Source: Lampropedia aestuarii
GTDB lineage: Bacteria > Pseudomonadota > Gammaproteobacteria > Burkholderiales > Burkholderiaceae_C
DNA length: 64,000 nt
Reading direction: 5' to 3'
NCBI RefSeq assembly: GCF_004803635.1
Contig: NZ_SSWX01000022.1
Location: forward strand, 1-64,000
The translations under genes were made by a program, and so were the position numbers. A model generated the notes under the pieces. That model worked only from the letters and a program-made list of their open reading frames with translations, was not told the DNA's origin and did no database searches. This document shows positions 41,884 through 53,125 of this stretch, piece after piece; positions within the stretch are counted from its first letter, which is position 1, and every line of letters starts with the position of its first letter.

Positions 41884-42093
41884 ACACCCAATGGCTTTTT
41901 CAAAACGACGTGCACGGCCCCTTTCCAAGCGGCTGCTGGCGCGGGCATCAGAGCCGAGTTACCTAATGCCCCCATGTCTGCTTCGGTCGATTGCAGCGAA
42001 GATGGCGACTCCAATCAGCCAAAACCAGCCAGTCAGCGCTGCTATCGACCGATGGGGAATTCCTTTGAAAATATGGCGGTCTTGGCCAACCGA

Positions 42094-42522
42094 TCAGCCC
42101 TGTGGCCACAAAATCAATTGGGTGTTGCGGAAGGTTGCAATCAGCGCGTTATCACTATCGCGCCGAACCTCAGCATCCCACACCTGGGTCGTTCGCCCTC
42201 TATGAACAGGGCGTGCTGTGCAGGTCACGGTACCTTCTCGAGCCGTGCCTAGCAGGTTGTTCTTGAGCTCCATGGTGGTGAATCCACTGGCGCCAGCTGG
42301 CAAGTTGCGAACGGTTCCATAGCCACAGCAGGTATCCGCTAGTGAAGTAACGGTTCCTGCATGCAAATAGCCGTTCCAGGCTCCCAAGGCACGCCGTACC
42401 TCTAGCGTGGCTACCACTTCATCGAGCTCGACTTTGATAAAGCATATACCCAGCAAGCCAGGCAGGTAATCCGCACCCGCAGCATTCCATTCTCCCAATG
42501 TGGCTGGAGTAGCAATGTTCAT
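42094..42522 (-). CDS. PaaI-type hotdog thioesterase
   Basis: 142 residues from the ATG at 42522 (MNIATPATLGEWNAAGADYL), which has AAAGGA six bases upstream. Hotdog-fold signatures are 'LHAGTVTSLADTCCGYGTVR' (central helix) and 'MELKNNLLGTAREGTVTCTA'. Such enzymes hydrolyse acyl- or phenylacetyl-CoA thioesters. It precedes the acyl-CoA cluster on the same strand but is separated from it by the LuxR gene. Confidence 0.85.
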   Translation of the reverse strand: MNIATPATLGEWNAAGADYLPGLLGICFIKVELDEVVATLEVRRALGAWNGYLHAGTVTSLADTCCGYGTVRNLPAGASGFTTMELKNNLLGTAREGTVTCTARPVHRGRTTQVWDAEVRRDSDNALIATFRNTQLILWPQG

Positions 42523-42814
42523 CATGATTCCTTTTGGCATGGGGGCACGCCTTCGGCATGCACAAAGTTGAATGCACGGCAGTCCGTGATGCTTCCTGAT
42601 AACCCGAAGTTGGACTTTTTGCATTTTCTCTGTGATTGGCTTTGCGGATTGTCCGCAACGCGACTAAGGGCTCAAGCGCTTGAGGCAGCATCAGCGGCAC
42701 AGAGGGGCAGCCCAGCTGCTGCACTGTGCAACTACACACAGAATAGCGTCGCGGGATTGTTCAGTGAGGTTGGCGGGCAGTAGTTGGCTTTGCCTGAAAA
42801 TGGTATTGGGGCAT

Positions 42815-45553
42815 TTACCCAACCAGTCCCAATTTTCGCGCAATGGCCACTGCCTGTGTTCGACTGCCTGTACCCAGTTTGCGGTTGATGTGGCGCAAAT
42901 GGGTGCGTACGGTGCTGTCGCTGACGAATAACTTTTCTGCCATGGCGCTATTGGAATAGCCTTCGGCCAGCAACGTGAGGATGCGCAGCTCTTTGCGGGT
43001 CAGTTGCTCAAGTGCAGGGACGGCCTGGCTGTCTGGATTGTGGGTGGGGTCTTCGGGCAATGAGCCAAAGGCTTGTACCAGGCGATTGAGCGTTGCGGTT
43101 TGCAGTGGGTCGCTGGCCCACGGCAGGCGCAGCCTGTGTTCTGTGCCCATTTGTTGGCAGCGCTTGAGCCATTGGCCCATGGCCGGGCCTTCGTCCAACA
43201 CCAGGCGCACATAGCCTTCGTGGGCGATGGTGGGCAGTATTTGGCCCAGCAGGGCTGCGGCGTCAGTTGGGCGCTGGCTGTTGGCCAAGGCCAGGCTGCG
43301 CAGCAATTGCAGCAGCAGTGTGCGGCGTTCGCGGCGCTGGGTGTGGGCGCGTTGGATTTCTGGGCCCAGCAGGGCCAGGGCCTGTTCTGGGCAGCCAAAA
43401 TGCAGTTGCCAGCGGATTTCGGCCAATGCCGGGTATTCGGTTTCGTGGGCGAACCAGCGTTCGTGCGGCTCGCGCTCCCAGGTGGGGCCTTGCTGGGCTT
43501 GCTGCAAGGCTTGGCGTGCGGCATGGGCATTGCCTTGCCGCAAGTAGATGTGGGCGCGTTCCAGGTGGGCGGCGGCACACACGCGGGGGATTTGGCGGCG
43601 GTGGCCTAGAAATTCCAGCTCGATCAGCACGGCTTGCGCCAGGTCCACATCGCCTTGCTCAAACGCCATACGGGCGCGCATCGCGTAGCTGAGCACCATG
43701 TGGTCGGGCAAGCCCACTTCACGCGCTAACGGCAGGTAGACATTGAGCAATTGTTCAGCGCGCAGCCACTGCTGGCTTTCATAAACGGTGTAGGCATAAA
43801 ACACGCCAGCCCAGGCATTGCCTTGCAGCTGGTTGCTGTGGCCTGCGTGGCTGGCGTCAACTGCCAGCCGGAAACGCGCAGCGGCTTGGCGTAGTCGGCC
43901 CGCTTGCAGGTCAAGCAAGCCTTCGGTGGCTTCGGTGTACATGTGCAAAAAGCGGCTGCCCTGCTGGCTGTGCGTGCGGGCGGTTTGCAGCAGCGCACGC
44001 GCCGCTGTGCTGCCTTGCAGCGTGTAGCTCAGATGCGCCATGGTTGTGAGCAAGGTGCCGGTGATGAAAGGTGTGCCCTGCGGCAAGGCACGCAGGCTGA
44101 CGCGGCCCAATGCCAGCGCTTCCTGGTTGCGGTCTTGCATCAGCCGCAGCGTCGGCCACAGTGCGGCGGCGTGGGCTGTGAGTTCTGGGTGGCCGGGGTG
44201 CTGTTGCAGGGCAGCGCGTAGCAAGGTTTCGGCACGTGCTGGGCCGTGGCTTAAGCAGGTGGCCCAAACGGCTGCGGCGTGCAGGCGGGGGTGGGGCGCG
44301 AGCATGGCTTGGGGAATGCGCGTCAACCAGCGGGCCAGCAAGCGCATGCGGCCTTGTTGCAGAAAGTCGTCTACATGGCGCTCCAGCATGCGCAGTGCGC
44401 CTGCATGGTCTTGGGCTTCGAGTGCGTGGTCCATCGCGGCAACGGCCTGGCTATGCACTTCAAACCAGGCCGAGGCAGTGGCATGCAGGCGCTTGAATGC
44501 TTGGGGTTGCTGCGCTTGCAGTTGGGTGCGCAAGTAATCAGCCAGCAGGCTGTGGCTGCGCCAGCTGTCTTCTTCTTGTGTTTGCGGGCTGAGCAGCAAA
44601 GCCGAGTTTTGCAGCTGACTCAGCATTGCCTGGCAGTCAAGCTGCGGCAGCAATACCTGGCAGATTGCGGGCTGGAGTTGGCGCAGGATGCTGGTTGTGC
44701 GCAGAAACTCCTGCATGGCCGGGCTTTGGCCTTGCAGCACCTCTTCGGCCAAGTACTCGGCCATGGCCCGCTCTGAGCCGGAAAAACGCGCCACAAATTG
44801 CTCTGCATTGCTGCTGCGGGCCATCGCGATGCACGCCAACCGCAGGGCGGCAGCCCAGCCTTCGGTGCGTGCATGCAGTTCCTGCACGGTGGAAAAACTG
44901 GGCTCTTGCGGGCAAGCCATGCGCACAAAGGCCTGGGTTTCGCTGAGCGTCAAGCGCAGGTCATCGGCGTTCAGGCCAAGCAGCTGGCCCCGGCTGCGCA
45001 GGCGTGCCAGGCCCAGTTGCGGCAGGTTGCGTGTGGCAATGAACACGCGGCTATGCGGTGGCAGTTGCGCAATGATGGCGCGCACAATCCCCAGCACGGC
45101 GGGTTCATGCACATGTTCGAATTCGTCCAGAAACAGCGCAAATGGCGCGGCGGCCTGTTGCCAAGGCAGTGCGGCATCAAACACGGTGGCGTTGGGCACT
45201 GCGGCCAGGCCGATTTGGTTGGCCGCTTGCTCCAGGCACAGCGTGAAACGGGCCACGTCGTTGTCGCTGCGGTCAAGGTTCAGCCAGGCGCAGGCCAGGC
45301 CGGTTTGTTTCAGCTGTGCACGCGCTTGGTGCAGCAGCGTCGTTTTACCAAAGCCTGCCGGCGCATGCAGCAGCACCAGCTGGCCTGCGCTGGCTTGCAA
45401 CTGCGCCTGCAAGGCCGTGCGTGGGAGGAGGGTGCTGTGCTCGGCTGGTGGGCTGTGTTTGGCGCTCAGGGGAGCGCTGCGTGCGTGGCCAGCAGCCAGT
45501 GCCGCCCGCCTTGCCAAGGTCGCGCTGTGGTAGAGGGCGGTGGATGGCTGCAT
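42815..45553 (-). CDS. MalT-type LuxR-family regulator 1
   Basis: 912 residues from the ATG at 45553 (MQPSTALYHSATL). The P-loop is 'LLHAPAGFGKTTLLHQ' (about residues 60-75), followed by an STAND ATPase domain, a long TPR-like helical region (about 420-830) and a C-terminal LuxR HTH ('RKELRILTLLAEGYSNSAMA', 'VSDSTVRTHLRHINRKLG'). MalT-type proteins bind an inducer with the TPR part and activate catabolic genes. It lies just downstream of the acyl-CoA genes on the same strand and could control them. Confidence 0.93.
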   Translation of the reverse strand: MQPSTALYHSATLARRAALAAGHARSAPLSAKHSPPAEHSTLLPRTALQAQLQASAGQLVLLHAPAGFGKTTLLHQARAQLKQTGLACAWLNLDRSDNDVARFTLCLEQAANQIGLAAVPNATVFDAALPWQQAAAPFALFLDEFEHVHEPAVLGIVRAIIAQLPPHSRVFIATRNLPQLGLARLRSRGQLLGLNADDLRLTLSETQAFVRMACPQEPSFSTVQELHARTEGWAAALRLACIAMARSSNAEQFVARFSGSERAMAEYLAEEVLQGQSPAMQEFLRTTSILRQLQPAICQVLLPQLDCQAMLSQLQNSALLLSPQTQEEDSWRSHSLLADYLRTQLQAQQPQAFKRLHATASAWFEVHSQAVAAMDHALEAQDHAGALRMLERHVDDFLQQGRMRLLARWLTRIPQAMLAPHPRLHAAAVWATCLSHGPARAETLLRAALQQHPGHPELTAHAAALWPTLRLMQDRNQEALALGRVSLRALPQGTPFITGTLLTTMAHLSYTLQGSTAARALLQTARTHSQQGSRFLHMYTEATEGLLDLQAGRLRQAAARFRLAVDASHAGHSNQLQGNAWAGVFYAYTVYESQQWLRAEQLLNVYLPLAREVGLPDHMVLSYAMRARMAFEQGDVDLAQAVLIELEFLGHRRQIPRVCAAAHLERAHIYLRQGNAHAARQALQQAQQGPTWEREPHERWFAHETEYPALAEIRWQLHFGCPEQALALLGPEIQRAHTQRRERRTLLLQLLRSLALANSQRPTDAAALLGQILPTIAHEGYVRLVLDEGPAMGQWLKRCQQMGTEHRLRLPWASDPLQTATLNRLVQAFGSLPEDPTHNPDSQAVPALEQLTRKELRILTLLAEGYSNSAMAEKLFVSDSTVRTHLRHINRKLGTGSRTQAVAIARKLGLVG

Positions 45554-45591
45554 GGTGTGAGCACTCCTTGTCGTTATCCTATTGCCTTGGC

Positions 45592-46581
<990 letters not shown>

Positions 46582-47385
46582 TTATTGGCCTTGAAACTGG
46601 GCTGGGCGTTTGTCTAAAAAGGCCGTGATGCCTTCTTTGAAGTCGGCCGTCGCTGCGCAGCGTACAAAGCCTTCGGCCTCTGCTTGCAAATGGTTGCTCA
46701 GGTCGTTGTGCAATGCGCGCCGCACCAGGCGTTTGAGCTGGCCCAGTGCGACAGTGGGGCCGTTGGCAAAGCGCTCGGCCACTTGTTGGCTAAACGCTTC
46801 TAGCCCATCAGCTGGCAGTACGCGGTTGACCAGGCCCAGGCGCAGGGCTTCTTCGGCATTGATGGGTTCTGCCATCAGCACAATCTCCATGGCTTTGCGC
46901 AGCCCCACCATATGGGCCAGGCCCCAGGTGGTCGAGCAGTCGCTGCTGGCACCTATCAACGGGTAGGCAATTGCCAGCTTGGTGTTGTCGGCCGCAAAGA
47001 CCAGGTCACAGCCAAGCATGACACCCAGGCCTCCGCCAGCGACTGCACCTTGCACGCTGGCAATGACGGGCACCGGCAGTTGCGCGAGCAGCTCCAGGCC
47101 GCCATGCATGCCGCTGATGAGTTCGTGCGCGACTGCTGTCGGGTCGCCTTGCATGGCGCCCAGGTCGCCACCGGCCATAAAGGCGCGGCCTGCAGCCGTG
47201 ATGCGCACCACGCGCACTTGCGCATCGGCACATATGTCCTGGCAGGCCTGGTGAAAGGCTTTGGCAGTGGCCACATCAATGGCGTTGAGTGCCTCGGGGC
47301 GGTTGAAGCGGATATGCGCAATGCCGCCATCGCGCCACCACAGCACAGGGCCGTTGGGGTCGACAGTTGGGGGATAGCTTGTCAT
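46582..47385 (-). CDS. Enoyl-CoA hydratase/isomerase family protein
   Basis: 267 residues of the crotonase fold. Oxyanion-hole residues are in 'AFMAGGDLGAMQGD' and 'VQGAVAGGGLGVMLGCDLVF'; the end is 'AFLDKRPAQFQGQ', typical for the family. The catalytic Glu positions are not all conserved ('IGASSDCSTTWGLAHMVGLR'), so the exact reaction is open. The start overlaps the end of the decayed acyl-CoA dehydrogenase. Confidence 0.92.
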   Translation of the reverse strand: MTSYPPTVDPNGPVLWWRDGGIAHIRFNRPEALNAIDVATAKAFHQACQDICADAQVRVVRITAAGRAFMAGGDLGAMQGDPTAVAHELISGMHGGLELLAQLPVPVIASVQGAVAGGGLGVMLGCDLVFAADNTKLAIAYPLIGASSDCSTTWGLAHMVGLRKAMEIVLMAEPINAEEALRLGLVNRVLPADGLEAFSQQVAERFANGPTVALGQLKRLVRRALHNDLSNHLQAEAEGFVRCAATADFKEGITAFLDKRPAQFQGQ

Positions 47386-47675
47386 GGGGTGTCCTTGAAT
47401 GTGTTGCTTCGGTGGTTGGAGTCAGCAGGTTTGAAGCCATGGTGCGTGGCGCAACGGGCGGCTTGGTGGTGCGCCAGTGGGTTGAAGCAATAATCTGCGT
47501 TCGTGCCCAAACGGCCCTTGGTAGGGTGTTTCAGCAGCTCAATCACCGCGCTTGGGCACTCGCTCCGGTGGGCCAGGTCTTGCCATGGCTGGTTCAGTGC
47601 AAGCACTCCGTGGTCCAGCAATGTGCGCAACTGGCGCGGCAGGCCCAATTGTTTGTCGCTGCATTGGAAATCCAT
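47382..47675 (-). pseudogene. Remnant of an acyl-CoA dehydrogenase gene
   Basis: From the ATG at 47675 (behind an AAGGA ribosome binding site) the frame reads 'MDFQCSDKQLGLPRQLRTLL', 'VIELLKHPTKGRLGTNADYC', then 'NPLAHHQAARCATHHGFKPA'. The first part is like the N-terminal helix of acyl-CoA dehydrogenases (MDF..S..) and the 'EELK..A...GLWN' motif; the remaining 97 residues have degenerated and the catalytic body (about 300 residues) is missing. It lies between a phosphotransferase and an enoyl-CoA hydratase gene, where an ACAD10/11-type dehydrogenase is expected. Confidence 0.6.
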
Positions 47676-47718
47676 GGTGTGTCCTTGTGCGAGCAATTGG
47701 CTGGCATGCTTATTGAGG

Positions 47719-48738
47719 CTAAGCGCCGCAAATCGCATCCAAACCACGGCGTGCAAATGCGCGGCTGAGCGGGCCAACCTCGGCGGCGTTGTCCGAGCTG
47801 GCATTGCCACTGCGGGCGCGGGCGGCAATGCCTTCAAAAATGACGGCCCAGCGCATCAGCGCAAAGGCGGTGTGGAAGGTGCTGGCGCGTTGGCCGTGCT
47901 GGGCCTTGGCGTAATAACGCGCCAGGTAGTGCGCTTCATCAGGGATGCCCAGCGCCTGCCAGTCCAAGCCCAAAATGCCGCCGTATTCCTCGGGCGTGGT
48001 GCGCCAGGCGCTGGTGTTGAAGGCCACATCGGCCAGCGGATTGCCCAGCGTGGACAGCTCCCAGTCCAGTACCGCGACCACGCGGGGCTCGGTGGGGTGA
48101 AACAGCAGGTTGTTGAGCTTGAAGTCACCATGGGCAATTGTGGTGATGTCGTCTGGCGGCTGGTGCGTATCCAGCCATTGCAGCAACTGGGCAATATCGC
48201 CACCTTCAGTACCGGCTTGGCGGGACATCTCCCATTGCTGGCGCCAGCGGCGCAACTGGCGGGCAAAAAAACCATCGTGCTTGCCAAAGTCGGCCAGTCC
48301 TGCGGCGCGCCAATCGACGTTGTGCAACTGCGCCATCGTGTCGGCCATGGCGAAATAAATCGCCTGTCGCTCAGCCGGCGCCATGCCGGGCAAGCTGGCG
48401 TCGTTGAACACACGGCCGGGCACTTTGTCCATCAGGTAAAAGGCGGTGCCCAGCACGTCGGGCTCAGCGTGGTAGAGCACCATGTTGGGCACAGGCAAGC
48501 CTGTTCCATCGAGCGCTTGCATTACGCGGTATTCGCGCTCGATCGCGTGGGCGGAAGGCAGCAGCGGCCCGGCTGGCTTTTTGCGCAGCACCATGCTGCG
48601 GTTGTCAAAGTGCACAAAATAGGTGGGGTTCGATTGCCCGCCAGCAATTTTCTCCAGCCGCATTGCGCCTTCGAGGCCTGGCACATGCTGCTGTAAAAAT
48701 TGCTTTAACCGAGGCGCGGAGAATGCATTGGATGCCAT
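47719..48738 (-). CDS. APH-like phosphotransferase (ACAD10/11 N-terminal kinase type)
   Basis: 339 residues from the ATG at 48738. Kinase-like signatures are '[20 protein letters not shown]' with '[20 protein letters not shown]', the catalytic '[15 protein letters not shown]' and the metal-binding '[19 protein letters not shown]'. In ACAD10/11 and the Lva levulinate pathway such kinases phosphorylate a 4-hydroxyacyl-CoA, which a dehydrogenase-like partner then converts to the enoyl-CoA. Here that partner is a remnant. Ten bases separate the gene from the transporter gene upstream. Confidence 0.9.
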   Translation of the reverse strand: MASNAFSAPRLKQFLQQHVPGLEGAMRLEKIAGGQSNPTYFVHFDNRSMVLRKKPAGPLLPSAHAIEREYRVMQALDGTGLPVPNMVLYHAEPDVLGTAFYLMDKVPGRVFNDASLPGMAPAERQAIYFAMADTMAQLHNVDWRAAGLADFGKHDGFFARQLRRWRQQWEMSRQAGTEGGDIAQLLQWLDTHQPPDDITTIAHGDFKLNNLLFHPTEPRVVAVLDWELSTLGNPLADVAFNTSAWRTTPEEYGGILGLDWQALGIPDEAHYLARYYAKAQHGQRASTFHTAFALMRWAVIFEGIAARARSGNASSDNAAEVGPLSRAFARRGLDAICGA

Positions 48739-48748
48739 GCCGCCCCCT

Positions 48749-50062
48749 TCAGGTGATGGCACGCGTTGCGTCGCGCTTGATCGAGAGAATGCCCATTAAG
48801 CCCACCGCCGCCGCCGCGATGACAAACAGCGCTGGCGAGAGCTTGTTGCCGGTCAACTGCACCAACTGCACCGCCACATAGGGGGCAGTGCCGCCGGCAA
48901 TGATTACGCCAAAATTCCAGCCACTGGCCACGCCCGTGTAGCGGTACTGCGGCTCAAACAGCAAAGGCAGTAAGGTGTAGGCGCTGACCTGGGTCGCCAC
49001 GGTATTGAGCATCAAGACGATGTAGGCAAGAGTGGCAATGGCCAGGCCCTGGTCCATCAAGGCCATCATCGGTACAGTCAGCACGATGTAGCCAATCAGG
49101 CCGATCAGCATCAGCTTGCGCAGGCCAATGCGGTCACCGATATAACCGCCCAGCGGCATCAAAATAGCCGAGATGCCAATGGCCAAGGTGGCAATCCAGT
49201 ACACGCTGCTGCGCGGGTAGCCCAGCTGCGTGATCAGGTGGATACTCATATAGGTCAGGCCAATATAGGCCGTGCCATTCGTGGCGGCGCTGATCGCGGT
49301 CGATTGCAGCAAGGCCTTGGGTTGCTTGCGAAACAGCTCGCCTATGGGCGAATGCTCTTTTTTCTTGGTCTCGTTCTGGTAGGTTTCCTTGACGCGGGTG
49401 CGGGCCCAAATGCACAGCAAGGTCAGCGGAAAGGCCAGCAAGAAGGGAATGCGCCAGCCCCAGCTGCTCATTTGCTCGGGCGTGGTCAGCATGCTGACGG
49501 TGCCGGCCACGGCTGCTGCCAGGGCAAAACCGCCGGTCGAGCCCATCGGTGTGAATGCACCAAACGTGGCCTTGAGATGCTTGGGGGTCGATTCAGAGAT
49601 GAACGTGGCAGAGCCTCCCACTTCGCCCCCGGCTGAAAAGCCCTGCAGCAAGCGCACCAGCACCAGCAAACCAGTGGCCCAGTAACCTGCTTGCTCAAAT
49701 GTGGGCAAAACCCCCATCAAGGTACTGCCAACGCCCATGCACACCAAGGTGCCCAGCAAGGCATTTTTGCGGCCGTATTTGTCACCAATATGGCCAAATA
49801 CAATGCCGCCCAGCGGCCGTATCACGTAGGCCGTACCAAATACCGCCAGCGCGGCCAGCAGCGATACCGTGGGGTCGCCACTGGGGAAGAACAAGGGGGC
49901 TATCACCACGGCCATATAGCCGTACAGGCTGAAGTCGTAGTATTCAATCAGGGTGCCGACAAAGCCCGAGGTGGCGGCGCGTTTGGTGTCGGCAGAGGCG
50001 GGGGCTGGGCTGCTCGCATAAGACTCGCTGTGAGAGGCCGTGGGCGCAATGCTGGTCGTCAT
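48749..50062 (-). CDS. MFS transporter, metabolite:H+ symporter (MHS) family
   Basis: 437 residues from the ATG at 50062, which has AGAGGA upstream. Twelve helices, with the MHS signatures '[20 protein letters not shown]' and '[20 protein letters not shown]'. Relatives carry proline, betaine, citrate or shikimate-type acids, so it probably imports the organic acid that feeds the ligase in this cluster. An [12 protein letters not shown]-rich N-terminus is cytoplasmic. Confidence 0.92.
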   Translation of the reverse strand: MTTSIAPTASHSESYASSPAPASADTKRAATSGFVGTLIEYYDFSLYGYMAVVIAPLFFPSGDPTVSLLAALAVFGTAYVIRPLGGIVFGHIGDKYGRKNALLGTLVCMGVGSTLMGVLPTFEQAGYWATGLLVLVRLLQGFSAGGEVGGSATFISESTPKHLKATFGAFTPMGSTGGFALAAAVAGTVSMLTTPEQMSSWGWRIPFLLAFPLTLLCIWARTRVKETYQNETKKKEHSPIGELFRKQPKALLQSTAISAATNGTAYIGLTYMSIHLITQLGYPRSSVYWIATLAIGISAILMPLGGYIGDRIGLRKLMLIGLIGYIVLTVPMMALMDQGLAIATLAYIVLMLNTVATQVSAYTLLPLLFEPQYRYTGVASGWNFGVIIAGGTAPYVAVQLVQLTGNKLSPALFVIAAAAVGLMGILSIKRDATRAIT

Positions 50063-50206
50063 AGGTATCCTCTGGTGGTGCGTGCTTGTGTCTGGTCTGC
50101 AAGCACAGTTTTTAGGCAAAGCTAGCGCCTCACCAGGGCCTGATTCATGAAGAATTCAGGCCTTGGTGTGGCTGCACGAGGGGGAGTCGCTGGGGTGTGC
50201 GCCGCT

Positions 50207-51871
50207 TTATCGCAGGCTGCGGCGCAGGATTTTTCCGGTCACGGTTTTGGGCAACTCGTCAACGATGCTGACGATGCGCGGGTATTTGTAGGCTGCCATC
50301 TGGGCCTTGCAATGGGCCATCAAGTCCTCAGGGCTCACGTCTGCGCCGGGTTTGAGCGACACCACGGCCTTGACGGTTTCGCCCCGGTAATCATCGGGCA
50401 CACCAATCACCGCTGCCTCGCGCACGGCCGGGTGGCTGTAGAGCACGTCTTCCACTTCACGCGGCCAGACCTTGTAGCCGCCGGCATTGATCATGTCTTT
50501 CTTGCGATCGACTAAGTAAAACCAGCCATCGCCATCCATAAAGCCCACATCGCCGGTGCGCAGCCGCCCATCGGGGATGGCAGCCGTTGTGGCGTCGGGC
50601 ATATTCCAGTAGCCGCGCATCACTTGCGGGCCACGGTCGACAATCTCGCCTACCTCGCCTAGTGTTGCGGCCTGGCCTTCGTCATTGAGAATCCAGACCG
50701 TGGTGTTGAACACCGGCACGCCAATCGACAAGGCACCCGAATGCGGGTCCACCGGTGCGCGCTTGCCTAGCGGCACCAGGTGCGTGGGCGAGGCGGTTTC
50801 GGTCATGCCAAAGGCGTTATGGATGTACTGGCCAGAGAATTTTTCAAACTCGGCATTGGTGGCCGGTGAAATCGGTGCGCCACCGGAGTAAATCGCCCTG
50901 AAGCTGGCAAAGTCGTCCTTGCGCGCCTGCGGTGTGTTCATCAGGCTGATGAAGGCCGTGATCGCGCCAATCGTGAAGGTCGGGCGGTGCATGCGCAATG
51001 TGTCGAGCATGCTCTCGGGCTGAAAGCGATGCGCCAAAATCAACGGGCAACCCACTAACATGGCCAGCGACAAATGCGCAACCGAGCCCGTGATATGGAA
51101 CAGCGGCGCCAGACCCAGAATGCGGTCTTGCGGCGTCAAGCCCAGCCAGTCGCGGTAGGTTTGGGCATTGAAGGCGAGGTTGCCATGCGTATTCATGGCC
51201 CCTTTGGGGTTGCCGGTGGTGCCCGAGGTGTAGGTCAGTAAGGCCACATCGTCAGCGCCCAGTGTTGGCCTTGGCAGTGTGGTATCAACGGGTGTGTCGA
51301 TGAGGTGCTGCAAGTCCAGCACACCATCGGGAGCACTCAGGCGCTCGCCCAGTGCAAACACGCGGGCATCATCCAGGCTTTGGCCATCGCGGGCCGCGCA
51401 AGTGATGACGGTGGCCACTTGCGGGGTGTCGTTGGCGATCACATCGCGGGCCACATCCAGGTACAACTGGTCCAGGCACAGCAGCGCGGTGGCGCCTGAG
51501 TCTTGCAGCACATGGCGCAGTTCGCGGGCCTTGTTCATTGGGTTGATGCAAACGCCAATCGCACCCAGCTTCCAGGCGGCCAGCAGGCCAATTACAAACG
51601 CCGGGTTGTTTTGCGTATACAACCCCAGCCGGTCACCCGCACCAAAGCCCCGGCTATGCAGTGCGACGGCCAGCCGCTGTGCGGCCTGGTCCAGGCCTTG
51701 TTGGCTTAGCTTGCCATCAAAGTACAGCAAGGCCGTGGCCTCGGGGTCGCGCTGCAAGCTCGCTTCAAAGGCCGCCAGCATATGGCTGAATTGCGGGGTG
51801 ATTTCTGCTGGCTGCTTGGGGGGGTACAAGGCCAGCCAGGGTTTTTGTTCGTACAAACTGCTGGCGTTCAT
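50207..51871 (-). CDS. Acyl-CoA synthetase (AMP-forming)
   Basis: 554 residues, ANL superfamily. Motif A3 is 'LLTYTSGTTGNPKGAMNT' (about 209-226), A5 'YIHNAFGMTETASPTHLVPL', A8 'GRLRTGDVGFMDGDGWFYLV', and the catalytic lysine is in 'PKTVTGKILRRSLR' at the C-terminus. It activates a carboxylic acid to its CoA thioester; the substrate cannot be read from the sequence. Its 5' end overlaps the cyclase gene by four bases. Confidence 0.93.
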   Translation of the reverse strand: MNASSLYEQKPWLALYPPKQPAEITPQFSHMLAAFEASLQRDPEATALLYFDGKLSQQGLDQAAQRLAVALHSRGFGAGDRLGLYTQNNPAFVIGLLAAWKLGAIGVCINPMNKARELRHVLQDSGATALLCLDQLYLDVARDVIANDTPQVATVITCAARDGQSLDDARVFALGERLSAPDGVLDLQHLIDTPVDTTLPRPTLGADDVALLTYTSGTTGNPKGAMNTHGNLAFNAQTYRDWLGLTPQDRILGLAPLFHITGSVAHLSLAMLVGCPLILAHRFQPESMLDTLRMHRPTFTIGAITAFISLMNTPQARKDDFASFRAIYSGGAPISPATNAEFEKFSGQYIHNAFGMTETASPTHLVPLGKRAPVDPHSGALSIGVPVFNTTVWILNDEGQAATLGEVGEIVDRGPQVMRGYWNMPDATTAAIPDGRLRTGDVGFMDGDGWFYLVDRKKDMINAGGYKVWPREVEDVLYSHPAVREAAVIGVPDDYRGETVKAVVSLKPGADVSPEDLMAHCKAQMAAYKYPRIVSIVDELPKTVTGKILRRSLR

Positions 51872-52839
51872 TTGATCACCACTGGGTTAACGGGCGAGCC
51901 AGACGCACGGTGGATTTTCAAGGGCGCTGCCACGTACAAGAAGGCGTATTGCCCGTCTTTGGCGCAGCTTTCGGCCAGGCGCTCCAGGTCGCAAATCTCG
52001 GTCAATGTCACGCCCAGGTTGCGCATCAAGGCACAGTGCAAGGGCAGGGCCACGCCAGTGGCGGGGTCGTAGGTGACCTCGTTGGCAATCGTGTCGGTGA
52101 CCAGGTTGGGGATTTGTTTGTCATGGAACCACTGCACCAGCTCTTTGGAGAAGCACAGCCCAGGCTCGCAAAAGTCGGTGTAGAAGGTCTTCGGATCTTC
52201 AAAGAACCGCGCGAGGAAATTGGTGCGCACAATCAGAATATCGCTGGGCTCAATCGTGATGCCCTGGGCCTTGGCGCAGGCCTCCAGGTCTTCGTGCGTG
52301 AAGGTCTCGGCCTTGTCCAGGCTGGTTTTGCCACGGTGGCGCGCCATGTCCAGCAGCACGCCGCGCCCGACAATGCCGCGCTCGCCCAGCGGCTCAACGC
52401 TGGCTTTGTCCAGGCCACCAACGGTGGTGCGGGCGTCGTAGCCATTCCAGATTTTGCCGTCATACCATACATGACCAAGCGCATCGTACTGGGTGGAGCC
52501 TTGCAGGAAGGCATCGATCTTGTCATCGGCATAGTGCAGGCCGCCGGGAAACTGCGGTGCATCGTCGGTATCCCAGGTGGATTCGTCCATCACCATCGAG
52601 CGCACCGCCGGTTCGCGGCCCGGCCAGACCGGGTCGCCCTTGGGGTCACCAATCAGGCGCTGCAAGGTAATCACCTCGCCCTTGCGGATGTGCTTGACAC
52701 CGCGCAGCACCTGCTCGGGCGTCAGGTAGTTCAGCGAGCCGACTTCATCGTCTGGGCCCCAGCGGCCCCAGTTGTTGGGCGTGTCTTTGAGGAATTCGGC
52801 CATGGCCGGTACATCGTGCTCGTGGTGGTGGTGTCCCAT
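51868..52839 (-). CDS. Cyclase family protein (kynurenine formamidase-like)
   Basis: 323 residues, 'MGHHHHEHDVPAMAEFLKDT' at the N-terminus. The metal-site motif is the variant 'GSTQYDALGHVWYDG' for H.GTH.DAP.H; 'PGLCFSKELVQWFHDKQIPN' and 'LPLHCALMRNLGVTLTEICD' also fit PF04199. Such enzymes hydrolyse amides or lactones or close rings. The His-rich start may bind metal. A strong AAGGAG precedes the ATG; it is the first gene of the leftward cluster. Confidence 0.88.
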   Translation of the reverse strand: MGHHHHEHDVPAMAEFLKDTPNNWGRWGPDDEVGSLNYLTPEQVLRGVKHIRKGEVITLQRLIGDPKGDPVWPGREPAVRSMVMDESTWDTDDAPQFPGGLHYADDKIDAFLQGSTQYDALGHVWYDGKIWNGYDARTTVGGLDKASVEPLGERGIVGRGVLLDMARHRGKTSLDKAETFTHEDLEACAKAQGITIEPSDILIVRTNFLARFFEDPKTFYTDFCEPGLCFSKELVQWFHDKQIPNLVTDTIANEVTYDPATGVALPLHCALMRNLGVTLTEICDLERLAESCAKDGQYAFLYVAAPLKIHRASGSPVNPVVIK

Positions 52840-53104
52840 GTTTGTCTCCTTGCGTTATGAATTGGAATTCCGAAAGTGACGCTGCGTTGGGAGCAGTGCA
52901 GTACGCTGGCCTTCGCCTGTATGGCTGCATTGGCACTTGGTCAGCGCGCTCGCCCATGTCCCTGACGCATGCCTATGGTCAGCGATAAATGCCCAAACCC
53001 GCCCCCCCAAATAGGGTGGGTGGGGTTTTCCTGATGGGGGGTAGGCACGTGTGTGACACCCAGCCAGGTGGGTGCGGCTGGACTGGGGCGTGTTAGCCGC
53101 CCTT
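52840..53104. other. Upstream region of the catabolic cluster
   Basis: No gene. It must hold the promoter of the cyclase-led operon. I note the inverted GGAATTCC at about 52864-52871 close to the start, and a C/G-rich tract (53000-53045: CCCCCCC, GGGTGGGTGGGG, TGGGGGG). No clear -35/-10 pair was found. Confidence 0.4.
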
Positions 53105-53125
53105 AGATCGTAAACACGTTCTTAG
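53105..53125. repeat. Terminal-repeat fragment at the 3' end of LuxR gene 2
   Basis: AGATCGTAAACACGTTCTTA is the right terminal repeat of the element at 9640-9907. It contains the TAA stop of the LuxR gene (53122-53124). A second copy in the same orientation lies at 55923-55943 on the other side of the gene, so the gene is flanked by 20-base direct repeats. Confidence 0.85.
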
